Assembly: GCA_028554795.2 (NCBI GenBank)
Contig: CM068832.1
Location: forward strand, 89,502,511-89,566,510
Direction of reading: 5' to 3'
Length of the DNA: 64,000 nucleotides
DNA from: Sinohyriopsis cumingii
Taxonomy: Eukaryota > Mollusca > Bivalvia > Unionida > Unionidae
How positions within the stretch are numbered: position 1 is the stretch's first letter; every line of letters starts with the position of its first letter. The notes beneath the pieces were generated by a model. That model had not been told where the DNA came from, made no database searches, and was given only the letters and a program-made list of their open reading frames with translations. Below, piece after piece: positions 35,584 through 47,908 of this stretch. The translations under genes and the position numbers were made by a program.

Positions 35584-36468
35584 AAAGAACAGAGTTTTTT
35601 CTTCAAACCTGGTAATGTTCCCCACAACCAGGGGAAAAAATGTGCATCAACTCAAAAGACAGCCACTTGATGTCTGTTACACAAGGATAACAAGAGTCCA
35701 ATTTGAAAAAGCTATCCAAAGTCACTATAATGCTGACACTAATGTTGGAGACCAAAAGCCCATGTCCAAACTGCTGCGGCCCATGCCATGAAGAAAGCTG
35801 AAGGTGGATAAATATGTAGAAAATTTTACAATGGCAAGGCAAGTCCATGTCTCTATGCAATAATCATATACTTATATAATTTATCACTGCATAGACTAAT
35901 TGGTAAATTTAAGTAATAGCAATGAATTGCATATTAATGTTGTCTAATACATAAATCTATACCTACATGAACCCAAAACTCATTTTTTTTATATAAAAAA
36001 AACAAAATCATTATTGGGGCAATTTTCCACTTCAAGCACTGTTAAATTACTTACTTTCAAAGATAAACCTGAATAAAATGCATACATTATTGAAAAATAG
36101 AGAAACAAAGCAAGACTTGTACTCACTCAATTACAGTCTAAGGGAGGTAATACACCTTGATTTTGCATACCATGTACCAAGCTCTAATTTACATCAAAAT
36201 GAGTCTATACTACCATTTGAGAGTAAGCGCAGACAATGTTGCCTTTCTAAACAGCTATTGTTTCACATCTGAACACACATTTCTGACAAGGAGCATGTTT
36301 TCATCTATTCATATCAACAGATCTGGTGAAGACATAACATATCGCAGGAAAAATGCTGAGACGTGAAATACTGTGTTCTGAAAGCACCAGTTTTAATACC
36401 CCGGCTGTCAAGGTTTTCTATCATGGGGCTGAAAACATGAAGAGAAAAGAAGACTGTGTGGCGGGAGT
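35584..36468. other. intergenic, no feature seen
   Basis: Only short frames without recognisable content occur here. Confidence 0.4.
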
Positions 36469-36469
36469 G

Positions 36470-36690
36470 TGTTGTTGTTGTTGTTGTAGGATTTAACGCC
36501 ATTTTTCAGTACACGATAGGCTAAACATGGCGGCCAGTATAAATGGTGTTGAAAGAACCCAGGAAAACCCCAGAAAGAACCACCGACCCACGAGAAGCTA
36601 CTGGCAAGCCTTCTCACATACCCATGTTAGCCGAATCCGAGACTCGAACCAATGCTGACAGAGGTGAGATGGCAGTGTGGTGGGAGAGAT
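36470..36690 (-). mobile_element. SINE family 1, 5'-truncated minus-strand copy
   Basis: It has a (GTT)n tail at its left edge, then 'ggatttaacgccatttttcag', 'ggcggccagtataaatgg', 'gagaagctactggcaagccttctcac' and the box B complement 'gagactcgaacc'. The box A region is missing or diverged. Confidence 0.85.
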
Positions 36691-38394
36691 CAATATGTTC
36701 GTCATGCAGTTAGAGATGTCAGATTTTCAGAAATTTCTACCAGGCACCCATCAATCATAACAATCAGTTACCTGGGTACCCAACCAAAGGGAAATTGGAT
36801 TAAATGCACATCTGAACTGCTTTGTTGTAAGTTCAGACATGCCACCCCCAAGAGAGGTATAAGTATAATTTATAACTAATATAAGTGGCGAAAAAAGCGT
36901 AATCCGAGCATAAAAAAGCAATCTATATATTACATGCCATACTTACAGAAAACTATGAAAGACGTACATATTTATTTTATTTAATGTACATTTATTTTTG
37001 CTACTTATTGAATCTGCAGTTAAAATTTTTGTCACAACTCGGCTAAATCAATGTGGATTAGTATTTAATACAAGAATATAGACATAAAAGAAATGGATAC
37101 ATTATTTATGCATAGCACATTTTAACTATTCTACATGTCTACAGTGACGTTCACAAATAGTCATAAAGTCCACAAATGATGACTGTTGTAGTATCCTCAA
37201 CCTGCCATGGTTTGTCCCATAACAATGGTCCGGTGCAACATGTTTTTAAGTTTAACAAATTCGCACTCATCTAACATTTTTCATTCATATGACATCCAAC
37301 AGTCACATCAATACAACCCATTCTTTAATATCTGGCGACATTTTTTAAAAAATTATTTTGCTCTGCTACTTATGATGTATCAAAATAGAATGAATCTATA
37401 ACAAGTACTTTCACATTCAAGAATCCCGTCTGTTTTCAAGCAAAATTAATGCAAAAGTTATCATATTTACACACGTGGTTAATTTGTATTAGACTTGTTT
37501 TTAGTGTTATTAAATAACAATGATTTCCCTTAATTAAATATTTCAGTGAAAATTTGTATTATCTATAGCTGTCCATTTGATTGATTTTTTCCTAATATGG
37601 TATAAGAAGTGCATCCTACGGTAACCAAGTTTATGTGTTGCTTTTGCCGTACCAAAAATATCTGCCTTGATTTTCACACTAATAAAAAAAAAAAAAAAAA
37701 AAAGTCCAGGAAACAAACATGTCAACATCGGCCCTGACTTGAACAGCTAATACTTGCTCCTCAGCCACAAATTTAGGCAAAAACAGCTTTAGTTAAACCA
37801 GACAATTATATTGTGCTTTTTTTACTTGAAATGCAGTACGTATTTAAATTTTATTTTGTAGAATATTTCAGTACTTACTGTCGCTGTTGATGAAAGGTAC
37901 TGACTAAGTTAATATCAGGATCTCAAAACAAGTGCATTCAAGTCGCAAGGAAAATGACACAAGAACAGTGGACAGACACAAAGTTAGGTTGGGTTGGGTC
38001 GGCATGACGTCACAAGCTTAGCGACCTACTTTCCGCCATATTGCAGAGGTGAAAACAATTGCTTAGTAACAGTATGGTAGCATTAGTTATTTTGCAAACT
38101 GGTTTAGTTTACCTATATTTTGTTTAATATGTATGTGTTCTGTTCAGAAGTGCTGCATCGTCTTCCGTACAAGCAGGTTATATACCCACAAAAGTGTCTG
38201 TCGAATATTGTTATAGACGTAATATATTTTAAGTTGATAAGGGTGGCATTGGCGTGTATGTGTCATGTACATGTGTACACGACAATATACACCAATTAGT
38301 GTCAAGGCAGTTTCAAGGCTGTGCTTGTTATATAGGTTGTATACTGTACAATTTTCATTTATAAAATGACGAATATAAATGCAATGGTCATAAG
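36691..38394. other. intergenic; poly(A) run at 37683-37703
   Basis: No gene recognised. An uninterrupted run of about 21 A lies near 37683. Confidence 0.4.
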
Positions 38395-38592
38395 ATGGCC
38401 ATTCTTGCAAAGTCTTGTGTTTACAGAGAGACGCTGGATAGCGATGCTAATGCACAATATTTACAGAAACTTAAAGTTGTGGAAATTAGTGATTGTCTTT
38501 ATAAATTTCCAGCACATATTTGGGTAAATAACCCAACAAAATGGCCTGAAGCGACATGGCCTGATGTTTGCAACTATCTTACATATACACCT
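38395..38592 (+). CDS. first coding exon of an unidentified gene (YqaJ/SWIM-protein-like N-terminus)
   Basis: ATG at 38395 opens MAILAKSCVYRETLDSD, then QYLQKLKVVEISDCLYKFPAHIW, then KWPEATWPDVCNYLTYTPG, reaching a strong donor 'cctg|gtaagt' near 38592. This N-terminal pattern (Y..KL..I...DPY, WP...WPD..NYL) resembles the first exon of mollusc and cnidarian proteins that continue with a SWIM finger and a YqaJ-type nuclease, some of them transposon-derived. I recognise it only loosely. No continuing exon was found; a piggyBac-type MITE begins 80 bp downstream, within the presumed intron. Confidence 0.5.
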
Positions 38593-38670
38593 GGTAAGTT
38601 TGTTTTTCTTAACAAAATATTCTGTTGAAGTAGTTACACTTTTTTCTCAAACCCATTTTTTTTTAATTAA

Positions 38671-39450
38671 CCCTTTACCTCATAGAGCATAGTTACAAAG
38701 TGCAGCGCACTATAAATAGGACACCTTTTACCTAGTCAACTCTATAAGCATACGGTTGCCTGTGAACTGTTAAGCAATGTAGTGTATGTTACGTTTAACA
38801 GCAATTTTAACCATTTTACATTTTCTGTTCACATATATTATATGTGGAAAAATTTAAGAGTAAAGTCCGATTGTTATAGCTGTGTAATTATTTATCATGG
38901 AAGAATTTTGTATGTGCTTTAAAATCTGGAGAGAATTCGTTTACCGTCATGTCAGTGAGGCCGTGTGACCAACCATTGCTGTCATTTCTCATACTCGAAA
39001 TTTACAAGTTTTTCCTCTGCGTCTACATCATCTGAATTTAATAATTTATAAAAACTAATTGATGCCTACATCAATATCAGAGCCTTTACCTAGGTTATTG
39101 AATCTGTCATAGCTGTGATTCTAATCGTGAAAACTTCAAAGTACTGAATGAAATCCGCGACTGCCATATTGGAGAGTGGAGATTACGACCCAGTCACTTT
39201 AAATAGCAGATATCGACCAGTGCATAAACAGTGACCACGTGATCTGAAGTAATTGTCATTCGCAGAAATGAATGTAGTATCTAATAAGGGGTTTTCCCCG
39301 AAGGTGGCGCTATGAAAACCGGCTAAAAAGGGCTGATGTTTACAGCCGACGTCAAAAGGCGCTTTCATGCGACTTTTGTAGAGGCGTCAAAAAGGTGCTT
39401 CCATACGAATGGTGTAGAGGCGTCCAAAGACGGTTGCATGAGGTAAAGGG
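38671..39450. mobile_element. piggyBac-type MITE with TTAA target duplications
   Basis: 'TTAA' at 38667-38670 and 39451-39454 flanks a 780-bp segment with terminal inverted repeats 'ccctttacctcat' (38671-38683) and 'atgaggtaaaggg' (39438-39450), 13/13 matching. TTAA plus CCC ends are the signature of piggyBac-like elements. No transposase is encoded. Internal short repeats 'gtagaggcgtc' and 'caaaaggcgctttcat' lie near the right end. Confidence 0.88.
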
Positions 39451-39454
39451 TTAA

Positions 39455-39990
39455 ACTATATCAAAATCTGAAATTTTCAGTCGGTATTACCTGTGATCCT
39501 AATTATTTTTTTAAAGTTCTCATTAATTTATATTTTTCCATGATTATTATTCTTTAATTGTCCTATTAAACCTTGATTAATAAGGACAATAAGTTGTGTA
39601 CTTTTCAACCTATGTACATTTATCCACACTGTGTTTTTAATAATAATTGCAAATCGTTGGCATATCTTAAAATATTGTATAAATGTCACCCAATTGTTAT
39701 TGAAGTCACTAGAACAATAGCTGTCGTTTTCACCTTGGCGGTCGTAACTAGGTATGCACGGAAATTGCCCGGATACGAAAAAGTGCTCGGATTCCCGACC
39801 AACCAATGGTCTAGCTTTAAATATCAGCGTTGATTATTAAATAGGTCGTGCGAGAAAGGAGACAAGTATCCTCCCTTATATTAGTATATAGCACATTTAT
39901 GACAAGTACATTGCAAGCAGCCTGAGTCATACGAGCCCCTGTGATAATGAAATATGCGCACATGTCATGAGCCTAGAACTGTAATCGTTA
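39455..39990. other. intergenic, no feature seen
   Basis: Overlapping frames on both strands at 39528-39833 show no recognisable domain. Confidence 0.35.
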
Positions 39991-39994
39991 TTCA

Positions 39995-41640
39995 GTGTCT
40001 CAATCTGGACTTGGACTACTTTTTTTAATGGGTACCCAGCTGCTCATTTTATTAAACGGATTCTCATTAATGGGCGGGTACCTATGTACCCAGGTACCCA
40101 TTGGCATCTTTACATGCAGCTATATATCAAGAATGTTACACCTGTATGAAGAGATGCCAAAGATGGGGGTGGATGAAAAACTGTCTGTAAATAGCTCAAT
40201 ACAGGTAAGACTTTTGCAGATTTCTTTTGGAAACGAAGGGTTGAAAACTATTATCTTAAGTGTGAATGTCCCTGGTCCCTCAATGAAAGGGATGCAGAAA
40301 AGTTCCAATACTGTTTGCCAAAACATTGAACGTACCAACATGAGAGACATTGGCTGAAATCAGAAAAGGTGTCAAGGAGTGTAATATTTGACAGCAAATA
40401 AAACAGATATCATTGATATTCAATGTGACACAACACATAATAATGCGATTTATGGTGGCATAGGTAGGATATCCTTTCAACCAACAACCAAGTGCACACA
40501 CATTCAAGCTGAACACAATACTCCTGAGAAAAAGGTCATACATATAACCACAAAGAATAAACTATGCACACTGGGTAAAGTGCACATATTAGATGACGAA
40601 GCCAAATTGTGTCACTGCTCAGCAAAAATAAGTTTGTAAACAAATATTGGAGATGAATTCTCATTTTGTGAGGAATGGCTTATACATTTTAAGAAAATAG
40701 ATAATCTTGAGGTATGTAATATTACAATTGATCCAGACACTGCTACTTATCGGGCTTGCCTGGACCTTAGGAGGGAAGGAATACCATAAACTGTACCTGT
40801 AAATCATATTGACACATGCCATCTGGGTAAAAGTCATAGAAGGTTTATTAAAGGTCAGAGCAAATCATTTGATTTTATGCCAGAAAGAACTAAAAAACTG
40901 AGGGAAAAGATGGGGGAAAACTTTGCACTTGAATCGAATGAGAGGTGAAAGGCTGAGTTTGAAAAATCATTCCATAAATGTGATAAATGTAGACCAAAAT
41001 TAATAAGTCATTTACCATATGCAGCAGATGCAATAGTTAAGTGTTATCAAGGTTATCACAGTCCATGTCATAAGCAGTCTAATGTGTGCTGAGTAGCTGG
41101 TACAAGCTGGACAGACAAAAGTACATTCTTGCCAAGTGATTTCAAACTGAAAATATCCTGTGCGAGTGAGGAGTATACCTTATGCATGAATGTTGAGTAC
41201 TGGTTAGGTAAATCTAGTGCTAAAAGCAAAATTAAACAAGAACACTTAGAAAGTGGAATCGATGAATTAAAGGATAAAACACAGCTTACCAAAGAATATA
41301 AACTTTAAGAGTAACTTCCATGGTAGAGTTTTAAGTGCTGTCCATGGACCTGGATAATCTCTGGTGAAGCAGTGTCAATATATCAGTGGTCCGATTTCAG
41401 CTTGCAGTTCTGTGGCACAACATCTGAAAAACAAGATATACATAGATAAAATGTATAAAGCAAGTAGAGCAAATAAGAGAAAAAAATCTGAGAAAAGGGC
41501 ATTTCCTTACAAACTCTATCTGAAATATCAAGAAGAAAAGAATTATAAATTTATAGCAAAGGCAAATTATTGTGTGCTATGGCTAAAACAATAAAAGGAA
41601 AATATGAATATTCTTGCCATAAGCCACCTCCAATTTAGTA
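39995..41640 (+). pseudogene. Mutator-like (MULE) transposase, dead copy
   Basis: The plus-strand frame, interrupted by several stops, reads in order: LSVNVPGPSMKGMQKSSN (about 40255-40310), then GRISFQPTTKCTHIQAEHN, KNKLCTLGKVHIL, NITIDPDTATYRACLDL (about 40720), NHIDTCHLGKSHRRFIKG (about 40805), a PERTKKLREKMGENFALES block, DAIVKCYQGYHSPCHKQSNVC (about 41030) and KLKISCASEEYTLCMNVEYWLG. The DPD and DTxHxxK-type blocks fit the acidic catalytic positions of the Mutator-like transposase domain common in bivalve genomes. Stops include TGA near 40356, TAA near 40636 and TGA near 40948 and 41090. Terminal inverted repeats were not located. Confidence 0.7.
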
Positions 41641-41845
41641 CATTTCTATGGGTTGAGGAAATGTGGCATGTGCAGTTATGTACAGTCTCGATTTTTACAA
41701 TGCTCTCTAAAATCACATGCAAACGTTTGTAAAAAAGACTCCATTGTGATTGTCATATGCAAAAGCCACCAAAATGATACCCTGGATGCATGTGATAACC
41801 ATGGAAACAACAGGCTCCGATTATGGTACAAGTCCCGTAAGTTCC

Positions 41846-42190
41846 AAAAAAGTTGAGCCTTTTGGCAACATGTCACATTAAGTTAATTTATATCTAGATC
41901 TTATTTTGTATTTTTTATGATTTTTTTTTAAATATATGGTACACATGGCTAAAAATGTATGTTCTGACTAGATAACTCTTAACCCCATCTAGTTCCAGGA
42001 GAGTTATCTCTCTTAAATGCAACGTAGTACCTGGTTTTCTTGTCAAATTGACAATCTAACATTGTTCTCTATGACAGGGTGCGACATGCATGCTGAGGTA
42101 AGATAGAAAGTATATTTATTTCAGAAAACTTTAGCATTGAGGTCTATGGAAAAACAATTGGTACTGTGATACATATAGGGAAGAACAGCC
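41846..42190. repeat. dispersed repeat, copy 1 (pairs with 44362-44705)
   Basis: About 345 bp starting 'aaaaaagttgagccttttggcaacatg', with 'ggctaaaaatgtatgttctgactagataactcttaacc', 'gagttatctctcttaaatgcaa' and 'agcattgaggtctatgga'. It is colinear with 44362-44705 apart from scattered substitutions and small indels. Confidence 0.85.
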
Positions 42191-44361
42191 TCACATTGTA
42201 TCCATAGAAATGCATACGTGTGGGTGGCATTTATGTACTCTACTAGTTTGATTTAGGAAAACACATGGATGCTGAACACTTCTGGTCAAATATTGACTGT
42301 CTTTTAAGTAAAAACTGTATAAAATCTTCAGAAAATAGCACATGTTGGCTTTGGATGGGGGCTTTTGTAACTATAACTATGACTGACATAGACTGATGTC
42401 TTTATATCTGGGTAGTCAGCTTCAAGATTGGCATACATGCAACAAAATAAGTTATGTAAAGATAATATAGTTGATTTGGGTCAAATATTGACTATTTTAC
42501 CTGCAAAAGATGAAAAATCATGTATAAAAGAAACAACTATCTTGTTCTTGTAAGGCATATCTTTGGAATTTCCATATTAGATTCAACATTACTGAGTGAC
42601 AACCATTTTAGTCACATATTGCCTATTCCTTGCACTCAATTCCACACTGTTCTTCAAACTTTGCATTCCATCGCAACAATCCATATTGGCATGGGATCAT
42701 ATCTGCATGGTTATGGAGGGCTGCACTCCAAGTCCTGGCATTGTAGAGAACATGAACTATGCGATAAAAAGAAACTGCACCTAATCTCAGAAAAACAAAA
42801 TTTCATCACTCTTGAGGTCTCCACTACATATAGAAGTCTGAATGTTAGGTTCTCACCTTATCAATAATGTATTTTTGGATAATTTAATTGCATTGAAGTT
42901 AATATGTCATTCATGAACTCGTCTATATTACATGGATAATATATTAAAGGAAATAAAAATACCACACCTTCTGTATATCATTCATCTCCCTTACAATAGA
43001 CATAATATTTCAAGAAATAAACACTTATTTTCTTTGATTGGTTATGGAAATAAAGAGGAGATTTGTGAAGTATTATATTAGCCCTTAATTTTGATGTAAT
43101 GTAAGTAGAATCAATTTAATAATTTCTTATAGTAAAGTTTACAAGTTTAAAAACTGATAAAGTATGTTTTGTTTGGTTTAGGTATTTATCTCCCTAAATT
43201 AAGCTCATTATTGTTAATTTCTTATGTAGAAACAAATATACATTATATGTATCTATATTATCTAAATTATTCACCCTTTTATATTTGATGGAAATGAACA
43301 CAACTTCACATGAAATCTGGGTGCCTGTAAGGGATGTTATAGCAAAGTTGCTTTCAGACTGTCCTTGGACCTATGAGGCCCTGCCCCATATATTTGTCTA
43401 AAGTAAAGTCAACAAACTTTCAGTTCACATTTTTCTTATTGTGCTTTTTGTCTCTTTTAATTCCTTTATCATAAGCTACATCTCCCTTTTAGATACACTT
43501 TCCTCCTGTTTTTAACTCCATTTGACACGCTATACTTATTGTTTAAATCTGGCATTTCTTTGTATTTTATTCCCCAAATTTCACCCCCAATCCAACACAA
43601 ACACTAAGAAGCTGTGATCTACTATATCTGGTGCCTGACTGGCTTACTGCATCAATTTTATTCACAACACAAAGGAGGGAAGCTTTCTATTTGCTACAAA
43701 GAGGATGGTTACATAGACCTTTGTGTGAGGACTGGGGGTTAGTGACCTCATGAATCTGCAGACAGTGTAAAGTGTTCGAAGCTTATACTTTATAATAAGA
43801 TTGGGTCATGTCCACCTGTCTCTGACGTTAAGCTCTGCATCTAACATACAAATATAAAGTCCATTATTTTAGGTGAATTATACATTTCGAAGTAGGAGAG
43901 GTACACAAACCTTTGACCTAGTTATTACATAATGATATAATGTGATTTATCCCATATCACCCATGTGAAGTTCAATAAGTGCTGTAATGAATAAAATACA
44001 TTTCATTGTTAAAACGCTTCATTTTATTCCCAATATGTAGTTTGGTGGTAAATGCACAAATAAGAAAACAGCAGCTGATGTAGTTCAAGGACCATTACAT
44101 AAACATTAATATAAGACACAGCTTGGTGCCTGATACAATTGTTTTTGACAAGTGAGACTAAGTAGACTTGTTACTTGTACAGTCCTCAACTATTTCACAG
44201 ATCATTGGAAAAATTAAGGTTAGCTATAGGCATAATGTACCAATTGAACAAACCCATGCGGGCTGAGCTTAAGGTGTAGGGGAACACTGTATTCAGAAAT
44301 AAACAACAACACTAGCTGTGATTGGTGCATTATATAAGAGTTGTCCTTTCTGTAAGACTTA
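42191..44361. other. intergenic, no feature seen
   Basis: A 115-codon plus frame at 42520-42867 has no recognised content. The rest is AT-rich. Confidence 0.35.
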
Positions 44362-44705
44362 GAAAAAAGTTGAGCCTCTTGGCAACATGTGAGATTATGT
44401 TAATTCCTATCTAGATAATATTTTTTTATTTTTCTATGATTTTTTTTAAAAGGTGGTACACATGGCTGAAAATGTATGTTGTGACTAGATAACTCTTAAC
44501 CCTATCTCGTTCCAGCAGAGTTATCTCTCTTAAATGCAAAGGAGTACCTGGTTTTCTCCTTGTCAAATTCACAATCTAACTTTGTTCTTTAGAACAGTGT
44601 GTGACATGGATGCTGAGGTAAGATATAAAGTATATATATTTCACTAAACATTAGCATTGAGGTCTGTGGAGATAAAAACAATTGGTACCGTGATTCCTGT
44701 AGGAA
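44362..44705. repeat. dispersed repeat, copy 2 (pairs with 41846-42190)
   Basis: It has the same block order as copy 1: 'gttgagcctcttggcaacatg', 'gactagataactcttaacc', 'gagttatctctcttaaatgcaa', 'gatgctgaggtaagat', 'agcattgaggtctgtgga'. The two lie 2.5 kb apart in the same orientation. Confidence 0.85.
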
Positions 44706-44904
44706 AGAGTTACTTAACAGTAATTCAAATTATATAACAATACGTTTTCCTAAATCATTCTACAATTCAAATGACTAAACAAAATTCGTGTATATTCACA
44801 TATTCTGCCTATGTTACCTAAATAAGTCCCTTACCGATTTAGGCAAATCCTCTATTTTTGGCGGCAAAATGATTTTAAACATGGGCGTGCTCGATTGGTC
44901 GGGT

Positions 44905-45760
44905 TCAATTAAAAAACGCAAAGACAGCGCAAAGACGCGGAAAGAAGGGCACACGCACAGCAAAGACGACCCATTTACATTTTAAACTGACAGTAATTGA
45001 AAATACTGAATATTGATTTAAATTTTATAAAAAGAGAAGTATCGATATTGTTCATATGATTTTCAGTTGGTTATTTATGCATATGTGCACTCAGAGCTCT
45101 ACTGAATTTATTGTGAATATTAAAAAATTTCTTTTGTCAAAAATGGTACTCTTGTTATCATTATTTGTAGCATATTTTATCTCATTTAATAAGTAATTTA
45201 GTGCAACAAAGTCTGTTGGGTCATATGTTTTAATATACCTATGGTATGTACTGGGAAAAGAGAAGCTCGTCAAATTTAAAACATTACTCAACTGAAATTT
45301 TTCTTCTGTTGATATATGTTTCATATAAGGAAATATAATAAATATGTACATCATCCGCGTATTTAAAGACACGTCAAATACGTCACGCAGACGTTTTAAA
45401 CTGATAATAATGGTAAATACTGAATGTTGATTCGAATGTAAAAAAAAAATTAAAAATGTTTATATTGTCCATATAAAGTTGTCTTTCAAATGTATGTTTA
45501 TATTACGAGTTGTAGTGAATTATCGTAAATATTCAGACATGTAGTTTGTTAACAAAGACATAAATTTCTTATCTTTATTTGCAAACATTTCATATAATTT
45601 GATAATGATGCTGTAAATTCCGCGAGGGTATATATTTTTATATACATATATAAGAATTGAAGAGAAGAAAAGAACGAAAATACATTAAAAAATATACTTA
45701 TACATTGCATATACGCGCAAAGACAGGCATTGACAGGACAAAAATGGGGCAAAGATATCC
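44905..45760. repeat. diverged tandem duplication of about 410 bp
   Basis: 'ttttaaactgacagtaattgaaaatactgaatattga' near 44980 recurs as 'ttttaaactgataataatggtaaatactgaatgttga' near 45390. Matching downstream segments (for example the 'tttatctcatttaataa' and 'catttcatataatttgataa' regions) keep the order, so two adjacent diverged copies are likely. Confidence 0.55.
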
Positions 45761-45924
45761 AAAGAGAAGAAGACACACAAATGCAGTTGAGAAACGTTCA
45801 TGACACCTCTTGTTTTCGTATTATCACACGCAATCGTTGAAATATTCGTTTTTCTTACTTGAACATCGTTTTTTAAACATTTTTTCTCGATTTTCAACAC
45901 GATGAAAACGTTTATCTTTTTCCC

Positions 45925-46235
45925 AGGATAGCTCCGGTTGGCCTAGTGGTTAGAGCGTCCGCTTCGGATGCGGTAGGTCTTGTGTTTGAACCTCGACTGA
46001 GTCATATAACTTCCTTATAAAAATGGTACTGACAGCTGCCTCGCTTGTCTCACAGTATTACGAGGTTAGTGTTAGGAATGGGCGGCCTGCTGTCATGATA
46101 ATGTGAATGGGTGGGACATCATGCTTCATGTCCGTGGCATGATGTCCCAGTGCTAGACATCACTATAAACTGCCACATTGCAGACATCGTAGCGATATGA
46201 CTACAGAATTGTTACAGCTATGTTAAAAATCCAAA
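45925..46235 (+). mobile_element. tRNA-derived SINE, family 2, plus-strand copy
   Basis: 'agctccggttggcctagtggttagagcgtcc' (box A), 'gtgtttgaacctcgactgagtca' (degraded box B), body 'gaggttagtgttaggaatggg', 'gtgggacatcatgc', 'gtgctagacatcactataaactgcc', and 3' end 'tgttaaaaatccaaat', which runs into a (CA)n tract. It is the counterpart of the minus copy at 35278-35583. Confidence 0.88.
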
Positions 46236-46236
46236 T

Positions 46237-46287
<51 letters not shown>

Positions 46288-46288
46288 C
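46236..46288. repeat. (CA)n microsatellite on the SINE tail
   Basis: Interrupted CA repeat directly after the 3' end of the SINE 2 copy, probably expanded from its tail. Confidence 0.95.
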
Positions 46289-46657
46289 TTTCTCTCAGGA
46301 GGTACTGTTCCTAGAGGGGTATATTCTCCAGCCATAATATAATGTCCACTGGCAACGACGGATCACCACACCCAATCAAGCGTATTTTGATGTCATGCAT
46401 GGTTTCTTCTTCACTGTTTTCCAGTTCTTAATTGACTGGCACATTCGAATTCACGGATAAGGAACATTCATTCAGTTGATACGATTCTGTATTTTTCGTG
46501 TTTTAAGCAAATGGTACTGCGGGAGTACATGTTGTTTGCTATAACCATTATTGATGATTTATTAGTGTATTTATCATTTCACTTTCCCGTCCATGGTTGT
46601 TCGTTTTATAGGTGTATTTGTTTCTGATTGTAAAAGAAGGGAATCTGTTTTGTGTTT

Positions 46658-46975
46658 TCATTTACTCCGATCAATGAAATAATATGATTTTGTATCAAAT
46701 GTTTGTTGCAATGGATTCCATTTTGTCCACATGAGCGCGTTATATAGTCTTGTTATTTTGACTGACAAGGCATTTCGCACAGAAGATGCCGGGCTCTTTA
46801 ATACAGGCGAACACGGTAGAAAGTCTTTTGAGTAGGTCTGTTTTGTGTAGCGGTCTTTATTCATAAGCATTTGCATGCACGTGCGGACTTTGAGTTCTTT
46901 AGCAATATGGCTGTCTCCACATAATACTACTGGCGACGCATTAAAGAGACTCTTTCCGTGACCTGTTATCACATT
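46658..46975 (-). pseudogene. OTU/vertnin-like domain fragment lacking the nucleophile Cys
   Basis: A minus-strand frame reads ITGHGKSLFNASPVVLCGD, then ELKVRTCMQMLMNKDRYTK, and after a rearranged middle part LMWTKWN and KSYYFID near the 46660 end. The first block resembles the 'GdGNCLFnA' catalytic segment of OTU cysteine proteases and its Cys-less relatives in vertnin-type proteins. Here the Asn-Cys pair is Lys-Ser. The second block resembles the following 'LR.rt..e...n...Y' helix. The middle of the domain seems deleted or out of frame, so this is probably a relic of a transposon- or multigene-family exon. Confidence 0.4.
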
Positions 46976-47095
46976 GGCCGAAAATCCAACTAAACATCGG
47001 TACTTTCCATGTACGTGCGAGAGATGAAGTCAATGCGTACGTTTGATCTGTTGAAAAAAGTTCCGTTCAAACTTTTACTTTCATTTTGCAAGAAT

Positions 47096-47121
47096 CTCTC
47101 TCTCTCTCTCTCTCTCTCTCA
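47096..47121. repeat. (CT)n microsatellite
   Basis: About 12 CT units. Confidence 0.95.
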
Positions 47122-47370
47122 TGACCTCTACATATCGTTTTGTTAAGCCAATATAACCAAAGCGTAATCAGTAACTCAAATGAAGTTTAAGTATATATAT
47201 CCACATTTATCATAACATTCATGCATGCATGCACGTATAAATATGCTTTAAGAGTAACAAGTCATTTAAAAAAGAGCATGGTCTGCTTTAATACACTTTA
47301 AATTTGACATTATAAAGCAAATAACTGATAACTGGGAATGCAGTAAAAAATAAAGGGGAAAATCCTAAAG

Positions 47371-47478
47371 AGACGAGGCAGCTCCTGGTACCATTTGTTA
47401 TAAGTCTTTCGTATGACTCGACCGGGGTTCTAACTCGCGACCTCCCGCATTCTTTGCGGACGTTCTAACTACTTAGGA
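47371..47478 (-). mobile_element. SINE family 2, 5' head fragment
   Basis: 'gacgaggcagctcctggtacca', 'aagtctttcgtatgactcgaccggggttctaactcgcgacct', 'gcggacgttctaactacttaggagc' match the tRNA-like head and adjoining body of the copy at 35460-35583. The 3' body is missing. Confidence 0.8.
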
Positions 47479-47486
47479 GCGGTCAC

Positions 47487-47488
<2 letters not shown>

Positions 47489-47523
<35 letters not shown>
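47489..47523. repeat. (GA)n microsatellite
   Basis: About 16 GA units immediately after the SINE head fragment. Confidence 0.95.
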
Positions 47524-47837
47524 AGAAGTAACAATTAATGATGAAGAACATTCGATTTCCATATGTAAAAGTATTTAATAGTATAAAATAAGAACGAGTA
47601 ACACATATATAATGCAAATATTTCTTATTTCCATTATTGTAGCTTTTCTAATTCATATATATTTATCTATATTAATGTGGTATCGACCGTAACTTTTTCC
47701 AGTATTGAAAGTATATAACGTCTCTGCACTGTTTGTGCAGTTCCCTTTTTCCAGTAATATGTACATATAAGACACTCACGAGGAACATACTGCATCTGTT
47801 TTACTTAAGATAATATATTCTTCAATTAATGATGAGA

Positions 47838-47838
<1 letters not shown>

Positions 47839-47905
<67 letters not shown>
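47839..47905. repeat. (AT)n microsatellite
   Basis: About 33 AT units. Confidence 0.98.

Positions 47906-47908
<3 letters not shown>

Noticed and set aside
45930..46010. Functional tRNA gene with the 'tggcctagtggtta' box
   Set aside because: The same head plus body occurs in other copies, and box B is degraded ('tgtttgaacctcg'), so it is a SINE.
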